Virus record (IMG/VR): IMGVR_UViG_3300021365_000085
Span: 1-27,000 of that record
Source of the DNA: a virus
DNA: 27,000 bases
Direction: 5' to 3' (one strand)
A program made the position numbers and the translations under genes. Below are positions 1 through 8,800 of the stretch, one piece after another. A model generated the notes under the pieces. That model saw only the letters and a list, made by a program, of their open reading frames with translations, ran no database searches and was not told the origin of the DNA. Numbering within the stretch: position 1 is the stretch's first letter; the number at the start of each line of letters is the position of its first letter.

Positions 1-705
1 GAAGGGGATTATGGAGCAAATGAATATAAAAGAATAAATTTATCATATCAGTCGTCTTGGAATGTAGATGATGGAAACCCAACCGGTCAGTCTGGCCATA
101 GATCATTACCATTTAGTCAACCATTATCTGGACCAGCACTCGCAGATGCTCCAATGTTTGTATTTACGCCAGATATTATAAAATTATTAATAGAATCTAA
201 TAGAACAGTAAAATTTACTGTTAGAATTACAGTAAATCAACAAAAAGCTGATGTTGCAACGTTAAATGATGTAAATGGAGATCCAGCTAGAAGAAATGTT
301 GGATATGATTTGAGATTAAAACGTCATATGCCAACAGCTTGGAGAGATAATGGAAAAATTGGAGCAGATGGAAATTATATATATAGAAATTCAACTGGAG
401 TTAGAGCATATATAACGTCTGAAACTCATAGAGCAAATACAGGACATACTGGAGATAATTCAGATATGTGGCCAAATCTGGAAATACAATATATCGTAGA
501 TCCTAGGGCTATAGCAGAATATGATGGATGGATGGTACAATGTGTAGCAGGAGGAGCGAGTTGGTATTTAAGATCAGCTTGTTGGTGGAAAATTGAATTA
601 ATTGATGATCCAGGTTCTGGTATTAGTAGTGATACAGTAAGATCAAGAAAATATGGAAAACAAACAAATGTTCCAAGTACGCGCGATCAATTATTAGATG
701 TATAA
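1..705 (+). CDS. Phage structural-type protein, 5' end outside window
   Basis: Frame 1 is open from the first base to the TAA at 703-705, so this is the 3' part (234 visible residues) of a longer gene. The ATG at 154 is internal and is not needed as a start: the 51 codons before it are open and of the same composition. No family is recognised. The visible protein is rich in Gly, Asn, Asp and aromatic residues, has no membrane segment, and includes a Trp/Cys-containing stretch (WYLRSACWWKIELID) near the C terminus. The next gene starts three bases after the stop, so the two are probably co-translated. Position beside a baseplate-like gene suggests a tail or baseplate component. That role is inferred from context only. 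Confidence 0.75.
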   Translation, partial: EGDYGANEYKRINLSYQSSWNVDDGNPTGQSGHRSLPFSQPLSGPALADAPMFVFTPDIIKLLIESNRTVKFTVRITVNQQKADVATLNDVNGDPARRNVGYDLRLKRHMPTAWRDNGKIGADGNYIYRNSTGVRAYITSETHRANTGHTGDNSDMWPNLEIQYIVDPRAIAEYDGWMVQCVAGGASWYLRSACWWKIELIDDPGSGISSDTVRSRKYGKQTNVPSTRDQLLDV

Positions 706-708
706 AAT

Positions 709-3700
709 ATGTTAAATCAATATACAAATAAAGACAAAATTTTAGAAGCAATAAATGCTATTAATGCCGAACGATATAGTTCGTTGGATAGATCGTTGTT
801 TACAAAAACACCTTTTCAATATTCTACAGTAGATTTAGGACAAATTAATTCTGCAAATGAATTTCATGTTTATTCTGGAGAATCATGGATTACAGGAAAA
901 CATAAAGTAGATTTAATAGAATTTAATAATCCTATATTTGATGAAGATGGAAATCCAATACAATTATCAGATCCTGTTAAGTTTAATATATCTCAACAAT
1001 TTTCTAATTTAAATTTAACTTCAGGAAATTATAAAATTGTTTTAAACTTCTTTGAGGATATGATTGGAAGTTATAATCAACAATTACTAGCTATTGATGA
1101 AATTTCTCCTGATCGTACTGAAATTAGATTGCGTGCAATTGACGAAACAAATCCAAAATTTTTATTGTCAATTAATCAATTTATTAATAATGTAAATCAA
1201 ACATCATTAACGCATGATGCAAATGAGCAATATTTATTAAACTTTTCTAGAAATAAAACAGCAATGTTTGTTAATAGTGTTGTTGTAGGAAAATATTTAT
1301 TTGTTAAATTATATGAACCAATTGATAAAACAGTAGAGAAAAATTTTAAGTGTTGGGTTGTTAGAGAAAATAAATTACCATATGTTGATAATGTTTTTGT
1401 TAAAGAAGTATTAGATGCACTCACATTTAATGTATTATCTGGAACTAATTGGTATGCTTCTGCAGAACAAAATACTTCTAATTCTACATCTTTAAAATCT
1501 TGGAATGACTTATTAGGGTCATCAATGCAAACATCCCAACAAATTGTTGATTCATATTTTTCTGGCAGTTTAGGTGGAGTTAAACTAAATATAGATTTTT
1601 CTGATTTCAATAACTTTATATTTTACAGTTCGGCAACAGAACGATTAGAAAATTTCAAATATAAAATTGAATTATTAGAATATTATACAGCACAATCTGC
1701 GTCTGCAGCTTTATTATCTGGGTCTGCAGCTATTACAAATGCAGCTGATTATGATAATTTATATACAAATTTAATTGGTGGAATGGATCAATTTGAACAA
1801 TATTTATATTATGATTCATCTTCAACTATATTCACACATGACATTCCATTAGCTTCGCCTATAGTAGAATTTGTTACAGGTAGTTATATAGAACCATCAC
1901 CAAAATCTAATAATACATATCCATATGAATTATATTCTGTAACAAGTAGTAATTTTGAATCTTGGTATACTGGTGTATATTCTAGTTCTTCTATATATGA
2001 TACTAGAAATAATAATCGATTAATAAGAAGTATTCCGGAGTTCATGTTATTAGATGAAAATAATGAACAATTATCTACATTTGTTAACATGTTAGGTCAG
2101 CATTATGATATATTATATACATATATTAATGCTATGACATTAATTAATTCTAGAGATGAACATCCTAAGAAAAGTATGCCAAATGAATTATTATATTCAG
2201 TAGCAAAACAATTTGGATGGAATTTAACTAATGGAAATCAATCAAAAGAATTATGGGAATATACATTAGGCACTGATGTTAATGGAATTCCTTTAACTGG
2301 ATCTAATAGTGTAGGAGATCCTTCAGTACCTAGTAGAGAAGTTACATATAATATATGGAGACGAATTGTTAATAATATTCCTGGATTATTAAAAGCTAAA
2401 GGTACAAAAAGAAGTGTGCAAGCATTATTAGCTTGTTATGGAGTACCACAATCATTAATAACTATTCAAGAATATGGCGGACCTAGAATAAATAGACCTC
2501 CAACATATGAAAAATTAAATTTTGATTATGCATTAGATTTAATTAAAAATACAACCGGAATTGTTAGAACTGATTATAATCAAAATATTGGAGCAGTTGA
2601 ATTAAGATTTAGAACAGATAATGTTTTAAAGAATCCAATATTACCTGGAACTATGAATTTATTTTCTGCAGGTGGCCATAATGTAACTTTAGAATTTTCT
2701 AGAGGTACTATGGGTAGAATCCAAGTTAATGGAACATCATCTGCTGAAATTGAAATGTTTGAAGGAGATTATTTAACAGCATTATTACGAACAGGATCTA
2801 ATAATACAGTAGAAGTATTAGCAAATAAATCTAAATATGGAAAAATTATTAATACTGTGTCTGCATCTGCAACAGGTAGTTTTTCTAATCCAGGTACTGT
2901 ATTAATAGGAGGAACGAGTGGAGGTAGTAGATTACAAGGACATGTACAAGAATTACGTATATGGACAGGAAGTTTAAATAATGCTCCATTTAATAATCAT
3001 ACAAAGGCACCATCTGCATATGATGGAAATGTAGATGCATATCAAGAATTAGTTTTTAGAACTCCATTAACACAAAATATTAATCATGCATTAACTTCTA
3101 GTTTAACTGGAGTACAACCTGATGTTAAATTAACAATATCAGCATCATTTACAGGCTCTGGATATCCTGCTTGGACTAATAGTACTCCTTATGATTCTAT
3201 AGAAGAAACATATTATTTTGATGGTATTTCTTTAGGCGCTGGCACATTTGATGATAATAAAATAAGATTAGAATCACAAACATTAACTAATACATTAAGT
3301 GTAGAAAATAGAGCTAGTTTAAATCAATTTGACACAGCTCCTTTAGATTCAAATAAATTAGGAGTATATTATTCTCCACAAACAATGATCAATGAAGATA
3401 TTATTGCTCAATTAGGATTTACATTATTAGATGATTTAATAGGAGATCCAACTAATAATGATAGATATTCATATCCAGATTTAATAAATACTTCTAGAGA
3501 GTATTGGAAAAAATATGCAGATAAAAATGATATGAATGCATTCTTACGAATATTTTCATTATTTGATTTGTCATTTTTTAAACAATTAGAACAATTATTA
3601 CCTGCAAGAACAGAGAAAATATTAGGATTATTAATACAGCCAACTATTATTGAAAGAAGTAAAGATTCTACATTAGCTAGAATTTCAAAATTAAATCAAA

Positions 3701-4434
3701 CTTATAGTGGTAGTATAGATATAGAAAAAGTTATAAATGTAACTGCTAGTAAAGAAGATAAAAATACATCAATCGATGTTATTAAAGAAACAGCATTAAG
3801 CGGATCTGTAAAAACTTCTTTAGTTGAACTTGAAGAAAAAACTGCTAATAAAATTGAACCAATTAACGAAGAGTTTGTTAAAGGAATTCAAGAGAATGAT
3901 ATACAAAATGATAAAAATCCTATAGAAATAATAAATCCAGACTTTATAGAATCATCTAAATTTGATGAAATAGGTGGTATTGATATTGCAAGAAATAGTG
4001 TGTTGTCTATAACTGGATCATATGCGGCATATCGAGTAATATTAACTGCTAGAGACAATCCATTTGTGGGAAGTACTTATTCTCGTAAATATTTAATTCA
4101 ATCAGGTAGCACATATATTGTTGGATCTACTCCATATTGGGAATCAGAAGCTATTGTGCCATTTATAACTGCTAGTAGGGTATCTGAATTTTTAAAAGTA
4201 AATTATTCATCATCAATTGGAATAACAAGAAGAAAAGCACATGTACAAGATTTTCTACCTACTGGTATAGCTAATCATAGGTTTAATGGATGTAAAATAA
4301 CTAGTCCAGATTTTAATGTAGACTCAAAAGATACACCGGATGGTAAACCAGTTATTGAAATTGCTGAAAATAATGGTAGTAGAATTTTTACTCAACCACC
4401 AGGAATAAAAGGAAATTTTGATGTTAGAGAATAA
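709..4434 (+). CDS. Large baseplate/tail protein with tail-protein-I-like region and LamG-like domain
   Basis: A 1241-residue protein, probably a baseplate or tail-hub component. Residues about 110-145 contain IDEISPDRTEIRLRAI, a pattern I associate with virion proteins of T4-like aquatic phages. Residues about 440-585 resemble the phage tail protein I/baseplate wedge family: a helical stretch, then NIWRRIVNNIPGLLKAKGTK (549-568) leading into a YGVP motif. Residues about 630-770 look like a LamG/concanavalin beta-sandwich, with GHVQELRIWTGSL near its end. A further helical segment (about 950-1000, ending LLPARTEKILGLLIQP) fits a tail-assembly role. The C-terminal third contains a charged Lys/Glu stretch and then beta-rich sequence. 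The ATG lies three bases after the upstream stop with no clear Shine-Dalgarno sequence, which suggests translational coupling. The exact T4 equivalent cannot be assigned by eye. Confidence 0.75.
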   Translation: MLNQYTNKDKILEAINAINAERYSSLDRSLFTKTPFQYSTVDLGQINSANEFHVYSGESWITGKHKVDLIEFNNPIFDEDGNPIQLSDPVKFNISQQFSNLNLTSGNYKIVLNFFEDMIGSYNQQLLAIDEISPDRTEIRLRAIDETNPKFLLSINQFINNVNQTSLTHDANEQYLLNFSRNKTAMFVNSVVVGKYLFVKLYEPIDKTVEKNFKCWVVRENKLPYVDNVFVKEVLDALTFNVLSGTNWYASAEQNTSNSTSLKSWNDLLGSSMQTSQQIVDSYFSGSLGGVKLNIDFSDFNNFIFYSSATERLENFKYKIELLEYYTAQSASAALLSGSAAITNAADYDNLYTNLIGGMDQFEQYLYYDSSSTIFTHDIPLASPIVEFVTGSYIEPSPKSNNTYPYELYSVTSSNFESWYTGVYSSSSIYDTRNNNRLIRSIPEFMLLDENNEQLSTFVNMLGQHYDILYTYINAMTLINSRDEHPKKSMPNELLYSVAKQFGWNLTNGNQSKELWEYTLGTDVNGIPLTGSNSVGDPSVPSREVTYNIWRRIVNNIPGLLKAKGTKRSVQALLACYGVPQSLITIQEYGGPRINRPPTYEKLNFDYALDLIKNTTGIVRTDYNQNIGAVELRFRTDNVLKNPILPGTMNLFSAGGHNVTLEFSRGTMGRIQVNGTSSAEIEMFEGDYLTALLRTGSNNTVEVLANKSKYGKIINTVSASATGSFSNPGTVLIGGTSGGSRLQGHVQELRIWTGSLNNAPFNNHTKAPSAYDGNVDAYQELVFRTPLTQNINHALTSSLTGVQPDVKLTISASFTGSGYPAWTNSTPYDSIEETYYFDGISLGAGTFDDNKIRLESQTLTNTLSVENRASLNQFDTAPLDSNKLGVYYSPQTMINEDIIAQLGFTLLDDLIGDPTNNDRYSYPDLINTSREYWKKYADKNDMNAFLRIFSLFDLSFFKQLEQLLPARTEKILGLLIQPTIIERSKDSTLARISKLNQTYSGSIDIEKVINVTASKEDKNTSIDVIKETALSGSVKTSLVELEEKTANKIEPINEEFVKGIQENDIQNDKNPIEIINPDFIESSKFDEIGGIDIARNSVLSITGSYAAYRVILTARDNPFVGSTYSRKYLIQSGSTYIVGSTPYWESEAIVPFITASRVSEFLKVNYSSSIGITRRKAHVQDFLPTGIANHRFNGCKITSPDFNVDSKDTPDGKPVIEIAENNGSRIFTQPPGIKGNFDVRE

Positions 4435-4450
4435 AGCAATTTTTCTATCA

Positions 4451-4469
4451 ACGTAATATTTATATAAAA
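4451..4469 (+). promoter_or_regulatory. AT-rich promoter-like motif before the gene at 4484
   Basis: The gap between the genes ending 4434 and starting 4484 holds ACGTAATATTTATATAAAA. A nearly identical block lies at 13498-13517 before the giant fibre gene, and shorter versions lie at 6553-6568 and 26491-26505. The shared core is TATTTATA (here 4457-4464). Phage T4 late promoters use TATAAATA as their only strong element. This core is its reverse complement on the coding strand, so it is not a simple match. Promoter function is inferred from position and recurrence. AT-rich sequence makes chance matches likely. Confidence 0.35.
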
Positions 4470-4483
4470 AAAGGGAAATAACA

Positions 4484-5146
4484 ATGGGATATTTAGATAA
4501 TACTTCTGTTACTGTAGATGCGATATTAACAAATAAAGGTCGTGAACTACTAGCAAAAGGAGATGGTTCTTTTAACATAACACAATTTGCATTAGCAGAT
4601 GATGAAATTGATTATGATTTATGGAATCCAAATCATTCATTAGGTTCTGACTATTATGGTATAGTTATCGAAAATATGCCATTAACTGAAGCGTTGCCTG
4701 ATGAAACTCAAGCAATGAAAAGTAGATTATTAACATTAGATAATAATACTACAACAAGAATACCTACTGTACAAGTAGACAAACAATCAATAACTTTAAA
4801 TACTGGACAAGCAGCTGTTATACAAGCTTCTACGTTTGGAATGAATATGGCAAATTCCACATTTGGATATTCAGCAATTTTATCTGATTCATCTGTTGCT
4901 TTAATTACACCAGCAGCAGGACAAGAAATTACAAGTAATATTTTACCAACTGTACCTAGTATATCTGCAAATGCTGAAGCAACTAGTATAGCTTCATTAA
5001 GTAAAGGTGCATTTAGAATAGTTGGAAAACAGTTATCGAAAGATAAAACAGCTACTATTACATTAATTGGAAATGAAACAGGTGGTAGCACAACTGTAAG
5101 TATAACTGTTAAAGCAGCTAATTTAGCAACAGTGCAAAGAGGTTAA
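4484..5146 (+). CDS. Virion structural protein with Ig-like C-terminal half
   Basis: A 220-residue protein. The first 50 residues (MGYLDNTSVTVDAILTNKGR, then a run ending FALADDEIDYDLWNP) form a module seen at the N terminus of small structural proteins in T4-like phages of aquatic bacteria. Residues about 95-215 are Ser/Thr/Ala/Val-rich with alternating hydrophobic pattern (SITLNTGQAAVIQAS, KTATITLIGNETGGSTTVSI), consistent with an Ig-like beta-sandwich of the bacterial Ig type often used as virion decoration. No signal peptide or membrane segment is visible. AAGGGA at 4470-4475 is a reasonable ribosome binding site for the ATG at 4484. It sits between baseplate-like and structural genes, supporting a tail or baseplate role, but the precise position in the particle is unknown. 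Confidence 0.75.
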   Translation: MGYLDNTSVTVDAILTNKGRELLAKGDGSFNITQFALADDEIDYDLWNPNHSLGSDYYGIVIENMPLTEALPDETQAMKSRLLTLDNNTTTRIPTVQVDKQSITLNTGQAAVIQASTFGMNMANSTFGYSAILSDSSVALITPAAGQEITSNILPTVPSISANAEATSIASLSKGAFRIVGKQLSKDKTATITLIGNETGGSTTVSITVKAANLATVQRG

Positions 5147-5159
5147 TAGGAGTTAACTA

Positions 5160-6533
5160 ATGAATAAAATAATAGATTTAAAACAATTACCAAACCAAAG
5201 TCAAAGAGAACGTAGATCTCGTACAAGAGAGTCAGCTAGAGAAGTTGAAAGATCTCCAGAAAGAGAAGAAGGCAGAGTATCAGAAGAACCTATGTCTAGA
5301 CCACAAGAATTACGAACTCCTGACACTATTAGAGTAAGAGAACCTCAACCAGAAGGTCGACCGGTAATACAAGATCCGCTTACTGGTGGAGAAATTGCAG
5401 AAGAAACGATTACATCTATACAAAATCAAGCTGTTGATGATTATATACAACAAGTAACAAATCAAAATGCTATAATGAATGGTGGTAAAACTTTTCAATT
5501 ATTTGATTTAAATGGTGATATTATAGATGCATCTAAAGAAACTGTAACGGCTGGGTTATGGAGTGATAATTTAACTGAATTGCAAAATTATTTTACTCAA
5601 TCAATGACTGCAGCTCAATCTCAATATTATGTTAATGTTAATCAAAAATTACCTTCACTAACTGGATCTGCTACTCAATATGCTTTAGCATATGGTAATG
5701 CATTAGGAAGTGGTTCTTCAACTAACGGAAGTATTGATGATGCTCCATCTAGAGCAATTTATAGCCAATACAGACAATTATTATTAAATAAAGACGTTAC
5801 TAGATTTTCAACTCCAGCTTCTGGTAGTACTGATTCTATATATGTTATAAACTTTCAAAGAAATAGAGCAAAAGAAAAACTAGATCCAGGAAATTTTGAA
5901 ATACCATTAAGTACTTTATCTAGCTCGCAAGCTTTAGACGCAACTGGAAGTGTTGAAATTAGCGGAGCGGCTGATACATTTACTTTAATTGATGATTCAA
6001 CTATAGCATCAGCATCTAATGAAGATGCAGGAAATGTATATTTTGTTGTTTCTGGTAGTATTGCAAATGGAGTTTATAATCCAGCTGCACCTCATTATTA
6101 TGGACGTGTTTTTTGTGATCATAGTACTATTGTATTAGATGGAGATGTATTAGATACTAAATTAGGATTTATAACAAATACTGGTTCTAATTCAAATGGA
6201 AGTAATCATTATAGATTACATCATTCAATATCTGGATCATATGTAACAGCTTCAAAAGGATTTAAAGCAAGAAATAAAGAAACTGTTTCTAGCACATTCT
6301 ATTTTGTTAGAGTAAAAAATGGAGACTTTAATTATTCAAATAATCCTTCATATGTAACTGGTGACCAAGGTGATATATTACAAGATGGTTATATAGGCGA
6401 TCCAAAATCATATATAACAACTGTAGGATTATATAATGACTCTAGAGAATTATTAGCAATTGCTAAATTAAGTAAGCCTTTACTTAAATCTAAAAAGAGA
6501 GAATTAAATGTTCGTGTAAAACTTGAATATTAA
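5160..6533 (+). CDS. Structural protein with charged disordered N terminus; C-terminal module shared with the next gene
   Basis: A 457-residue protein. Residues about 14-70 are a low-complexity Arg/Glu/Pro/Ser-rich segment (for example RERRSRTRESAREVERSPER) that should be disordered. Residues about 90-215 appear helical, Gln/Asn/Ser-rich. Residues about 225-455 are beta-rich. The last 80 residues share a pattern with the end of the downstream 549-residue protein: an aromatic/Val strand before GDFN, then ITTVGLYNDSRELLAIAKLS and a Val-Arg-Val finish. That marks a common assembly or attachment module. AGGAG at 5149-5153 is a clear ribosome binding site. Context and absence of enzyme motifs point to a baseplate, tail or neck structural role, and no named family is recognised. 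A terminator hairpin follows the gene. Confidence 0.75.
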   Translation: MNKIIDLKQLPNQSQRERRSRTRESAREVERSPEREEGRVSEEPMSRPQELRTPDTIRVREPQPEGRPVIQDPLTGGEIAEETITSIQNQAVDDYIQQVTNQNAIMNGGKTFQLFDLNGDIIDASKETVTAGLWSDNLTELQNYFTQSMTAAQSQYYVNVNQKLPSLTGSATQYALAYGNALGSGSSTNGSIDDAPSRAIYSQYRQLLLNKDVTRFSTPASGSTDSIYVINFQRNRAKEKLDPGNFEIPLSTLSSSQALDATGSVEISGAADTFTLIDDSTIASASNEDAGNVYFVVSGSIANGVYNPAAPHYYGRVFCDHSTIVLDGDVLDTKLGFITNTGSNSNGSNHYRLHHSISGSYVTASKGFKARNKETVSSTFYFVRVKNGDFNYSNNPSYVTGDQGDILQDGYIGDPKSYITTVGLYNDSRELLAIAKLSKPLLKSKKRELNVRVKLEY

Positions 6534-6546
6534 TCATTGATTTTAT

Positions 6547-6583
6547 CCCCGTTATATTTATAATAAAAGTATAGCGGGGTTTT
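6547..6583 (+). terminator. Rho-independent terminator hairpin
   Basis: CCCCGTTATA at 6547-6556 pairs with TATAGCGGGG at 6570-6579 (ten pairs, one of them G-T) around a 13-base AT-rich loop, and the 3' arm runs straight into TTTT at 6580-6583. It starts 13 bases after the TAA of the 457-residue gene. In such AT-rich DNA, a five-base GC clamp followed by a T-run is unlikely by chance. The next ATG is only six bases after the T-run, so the GGGG of the 3' arm may also act as its ribosome binding site. Confidence 0.75.
6553..6568 (+). promoter_or_regulatory. Promoter-like TATTTATA motif inside the terminator loop
   Basis: The upper stem and loop of the terminator contain TATATTTATAATAAAA, carrying the same TATTTATA core (6555-6562) seen before the genes at 4484, 13534 and 26505. 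If it is a promoter, transcription for the 549-residue gene would start within or just after the hairpin of the preceding unit. Inferred from motif recurrence only. Confidence 0.3.
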
Positions 6584-6589
6584 ACTATT

Positions 6590-8239
6590 ATGCCAAACAT
6601 TATTAAAGATAAAAACGGAACACATCCTCAAGTATTTAAACGTGTTGACAGATCTGATACTAAAATAACTCCTATACAAATTAATAAATCATTTACAATG
6701 AGATCAGGTAGTACATCTGATAATCATTTAGCATTATATGCAAATTATGTTGGATCTATTCCTGAAATTAATCCTTTTACTAATGAAGCATATTTTTTTA
6801 ATTCTAATTTAGATTCAGCTTTTAGAAAAAATCCTGACAATGATTCATATGCGTTTAATATATATTATTCAATTAATCATTTATTTTATAAGTATAAAAA
6901 TGATGCATATAAAAATCATGGATTAATGACTCCGTTAGATAAATCTACAAAAATATTATACCAATCAGCATCAGTATTTAGTGTTCCTCAAACACAAATG
7001 GGATTGACAATTAAACCTGGTTCTTTTATTTATAGTGGATCGTTTAATTTACATTCTGATAAATATGAGAATATTATTGATTCTGGAATTGTTACAAGTT
7101 CATTTCCTGGCGATGAAATATTTTATGAAGGATTCAATGAATATTTTGATACAAATAGAATTACTAAATATGTAACATCTTCAAATGTTATATTTACAAA
7201 TGGAGTAACTACGTCAAATGGTGATAAAAAATCAATTGGATATTCTGCATATTTTTCTGGATCTGGATATATGGAAACTACTCAATATGATGCATATTTT
7301 GATAGAGACCATGATTATGCACTTTCTTTTTATTTATATAGTGGATCAAATACATCAACAGCAAATGAATTAATAATTGGAAAAGTAAAAAATAATGTTA
7401 GTGAACAATATCCATTTAAAATTGAATTGAGTGGAAGTAATCAATTAGTTTTTTCAATTTCTGGTAAAGAGTCTTTAAAAAATGAAATTACATCATCAGC
7501 ATTTGTATCTAGTAGTTGGACTCATGTTGTTTGTCAAAAAACTGGTAGTACTATGGAGATGTATATTAACTCTTCATTACATAATTCAATAACTTCGAAT
7601 ACATTACTTAGTTTAGAAAAACTTAATAATTTTAAAACATCATCAGCTGCTATAAATAATACAGACCCAATAAAATTTGGATCATATCAAGAAAATAATC
7701 CTTTTTTACAACAACCAAATTTCTTTCATGGTTATTTAGATGAAGTTAGAATATATAATAAAGCTTTAACTCAGGATCATATTAATTCATTAGCAGATCG
7801 TACAGAAGGAGGTACATTATTACAAACTAATCGTGTTGGTAATGCATTTCATAATAATGGATTATTTGTAGTAACTAGTCCAGATTACCGTTATGAAGAT
7901 ACATTGTCATATGCATATTCTGCTAGTTATAAAAGTACTATTAATGTATTTGAATTTGCAACGTTATGTAAGGTAGAACAAGGAGATTTTAATTTAACAA
8001 CAAATTATTCAGCATTAAAAGATGATAATCAAACATATTTAAGTCATATGACTTCTAGTACATTTGAACCATATTTAACAACTATAGGATTATATAATCA
8101 ACATGCTGAATTATTAGCAATTGGTAAATTAGCTAATCCAGTTAAAAATAGAAATAATATTGATATGAATTTTTTAGTACGTGTAGATTTAGATCAAGAT
8201 CAATTTGCAAGTACAGTAGATGATAATGAATTTGATTAA
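6590..8239 (+). CDS. Structural protein with LamG/concanavalin-like domain
   Basis: A 549-residue protein, probably displayed on the virion. Residues about 215-405 show the layout of a LamG/concanavalin A-like lectin domain: YSAYFSGSGYMETTQYDAYF at the start, a central strand SSWTHVVCQKTGSTMEMYIN, and the closing HGYLDEVRIYNKALTQDHIN, which is typical of this fold. Such domains bind carbohydrate or act as adhesion modules in phage particles. Residues about 1-215 are beta-rich with repeated SGS/YSG turns. The final 90 residues carry the same module as the preceding protein (GDFN, then LTTIGLYNQHAELLAIGKLA). The start sits six bases after a terminator T-run. No SD other than the hairpin's GGGG is visible. 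Glycan binding is inferred from fold resemblance and no specific ligand can be named. Confidence 0.8.
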   Translation: MPNIIKDKNGTHPQVFKRVDRSDTKITPIQINKSFTMRSGSTSDNHLALYANYVGSIPEINPFTNEAYFFNSNLDSAFRKNPDNDSYAFNIYYSINHLFYKYKNDAYKNHGLMTPLDKSTKILYQSASVFSVPQTQMGLTIKPGSFIYSGSFNLHSDKYENIIDSGIVTSSFPGDEIFYEGFNEYFDTNRITKYVTSSNVIFTNGVTTSNGDKKSIGYSAYFSGSGYMETTQYDAYFDRDHDYALSFYLYSGSNTSTANELIIGKVKNNVSEQYPFKIELSGSNQLVFSISGKESLKNEITSSAFVSSSWTHVVCQKTGSTMEMYINSSLHNSITSNTLLSLEKLNNFKTSSAAINNTDPIKFGSYQENNPFLQQPNFFHGYLDEVRIYNKALTQDHINSLADRTEGGTLLQTNRVGNAFHNNGLFVVTSPDYRYEDTLSYAYSASYKSTINVFEFATLCKVEQGDFNLTTNYSALKDDNQTYLSHMTSSTFEPYLTTIGLYNQHAELLAIGKLANPVKNRNNIDMNFLVRVDLDQDQFASTVDDNEFD

Positions 8240-8241
8240 AT

Positions 8242-8784
8242 ATGATAAAATTAAAAACTATATTAACAGAAATTTCTGAACAAGAATCAGAAAGATTATT
8301 ATCTAAAATACGAAATAAAGAATTTCAATTTTTTAATTCTGGAGATAATGGAAAAGTTTATAGTATAAATGGTGAAGATTTATTAATGAAAATAACATCA
8401 GAACCAGATGAAATTGCAGTAGCAGATGTTATAGTAGGACGGTATAATGAATATAATGCATTTATACCTGTTGTTTATTCTGATAATAAAACCATGTATA
8501 TAATGAAACGAGCAAGTAAGTTATCATCTGATATGTTACATAAAATAACACAATTTTATGAAAAATATAAAGAATATGCAAGAAGTCAAGGAGTTGAAAC
8601 TAGTATATTTGATTATTTTAATAATGATGGTGGCAGATATGTTGACCAAAAATTAGGTAATTTTATAAGAGCATTAGAACAACAAGTACAAACTACCGGA
8701 ATAGGTGATTTAGATTTATCATTAGATTTTAAACCAGACAACATAATGAGCTGGAATGGTAATATTGTAATGATCGATTGGTAA
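8242..8784 (+). CDS. Minimal protein-kinase-like protein
   Basis: A 180-residue protein whose sequence elements fall in protein-kinase order. Residues 32-41 (NSGDNGKVYS) resemble the Gly-rich ATP loop. Lys50 in LLMKI matches the ATP-binding lysine. Glu70 could be the helix-C glutamate. MYIMKRA (85-91) resembles the hinge strand. LDFKPDNIM (161-169) matches the catalytic loop, with Asp162, Lys164 and Asn167. Asp179 in the final IDW is where the metal-binding Asp of DFG would be. The protein stops there, so the activation segment and C-lobe helices are missing. Usual kinases are about 250 residues or more. The reading frame starts two bases after the upstream stop and has no strong SD. Substrate and activity are unknown. 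It could be an active small kinase, a kinase-derived structural protein, or an aminoglycoside-kinase-like fold. Confidence 0.6.
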   Translation: MIKLKTILTEISEQESERLLSKIRNKEFQFFNSGDNGKVYSINGEDLLMKITSEPDEIAVADVIVGRYNEYNAFIPVVYSDNKTMYIMKRASKLSSDMLHKITQFYEKYKEYARSQGVETSIFDYFNNDGGRYVDQKLGNFIRALEQQVQTTGIGDLDLSLDFKPDNIMSWNGNIVMIDW

Positions 8785-8800
8785 AAAAAAGGAAACAGTT

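Noticed and set aside
154-705. ATG at 154 as the start of the first gene
   Set aside because: The frame is open from base 1 with coding-like sequence, so the gene enters from outside the window and 154 is an internal Met codon.
1197-5091. Minus-strand open frames of 68-137 codons opposite the structural genes
   Set aside because: They sit opposite strongly supported + strand genes, have no ribosome binding sites or recognisable domains, and all supported genes run on +.
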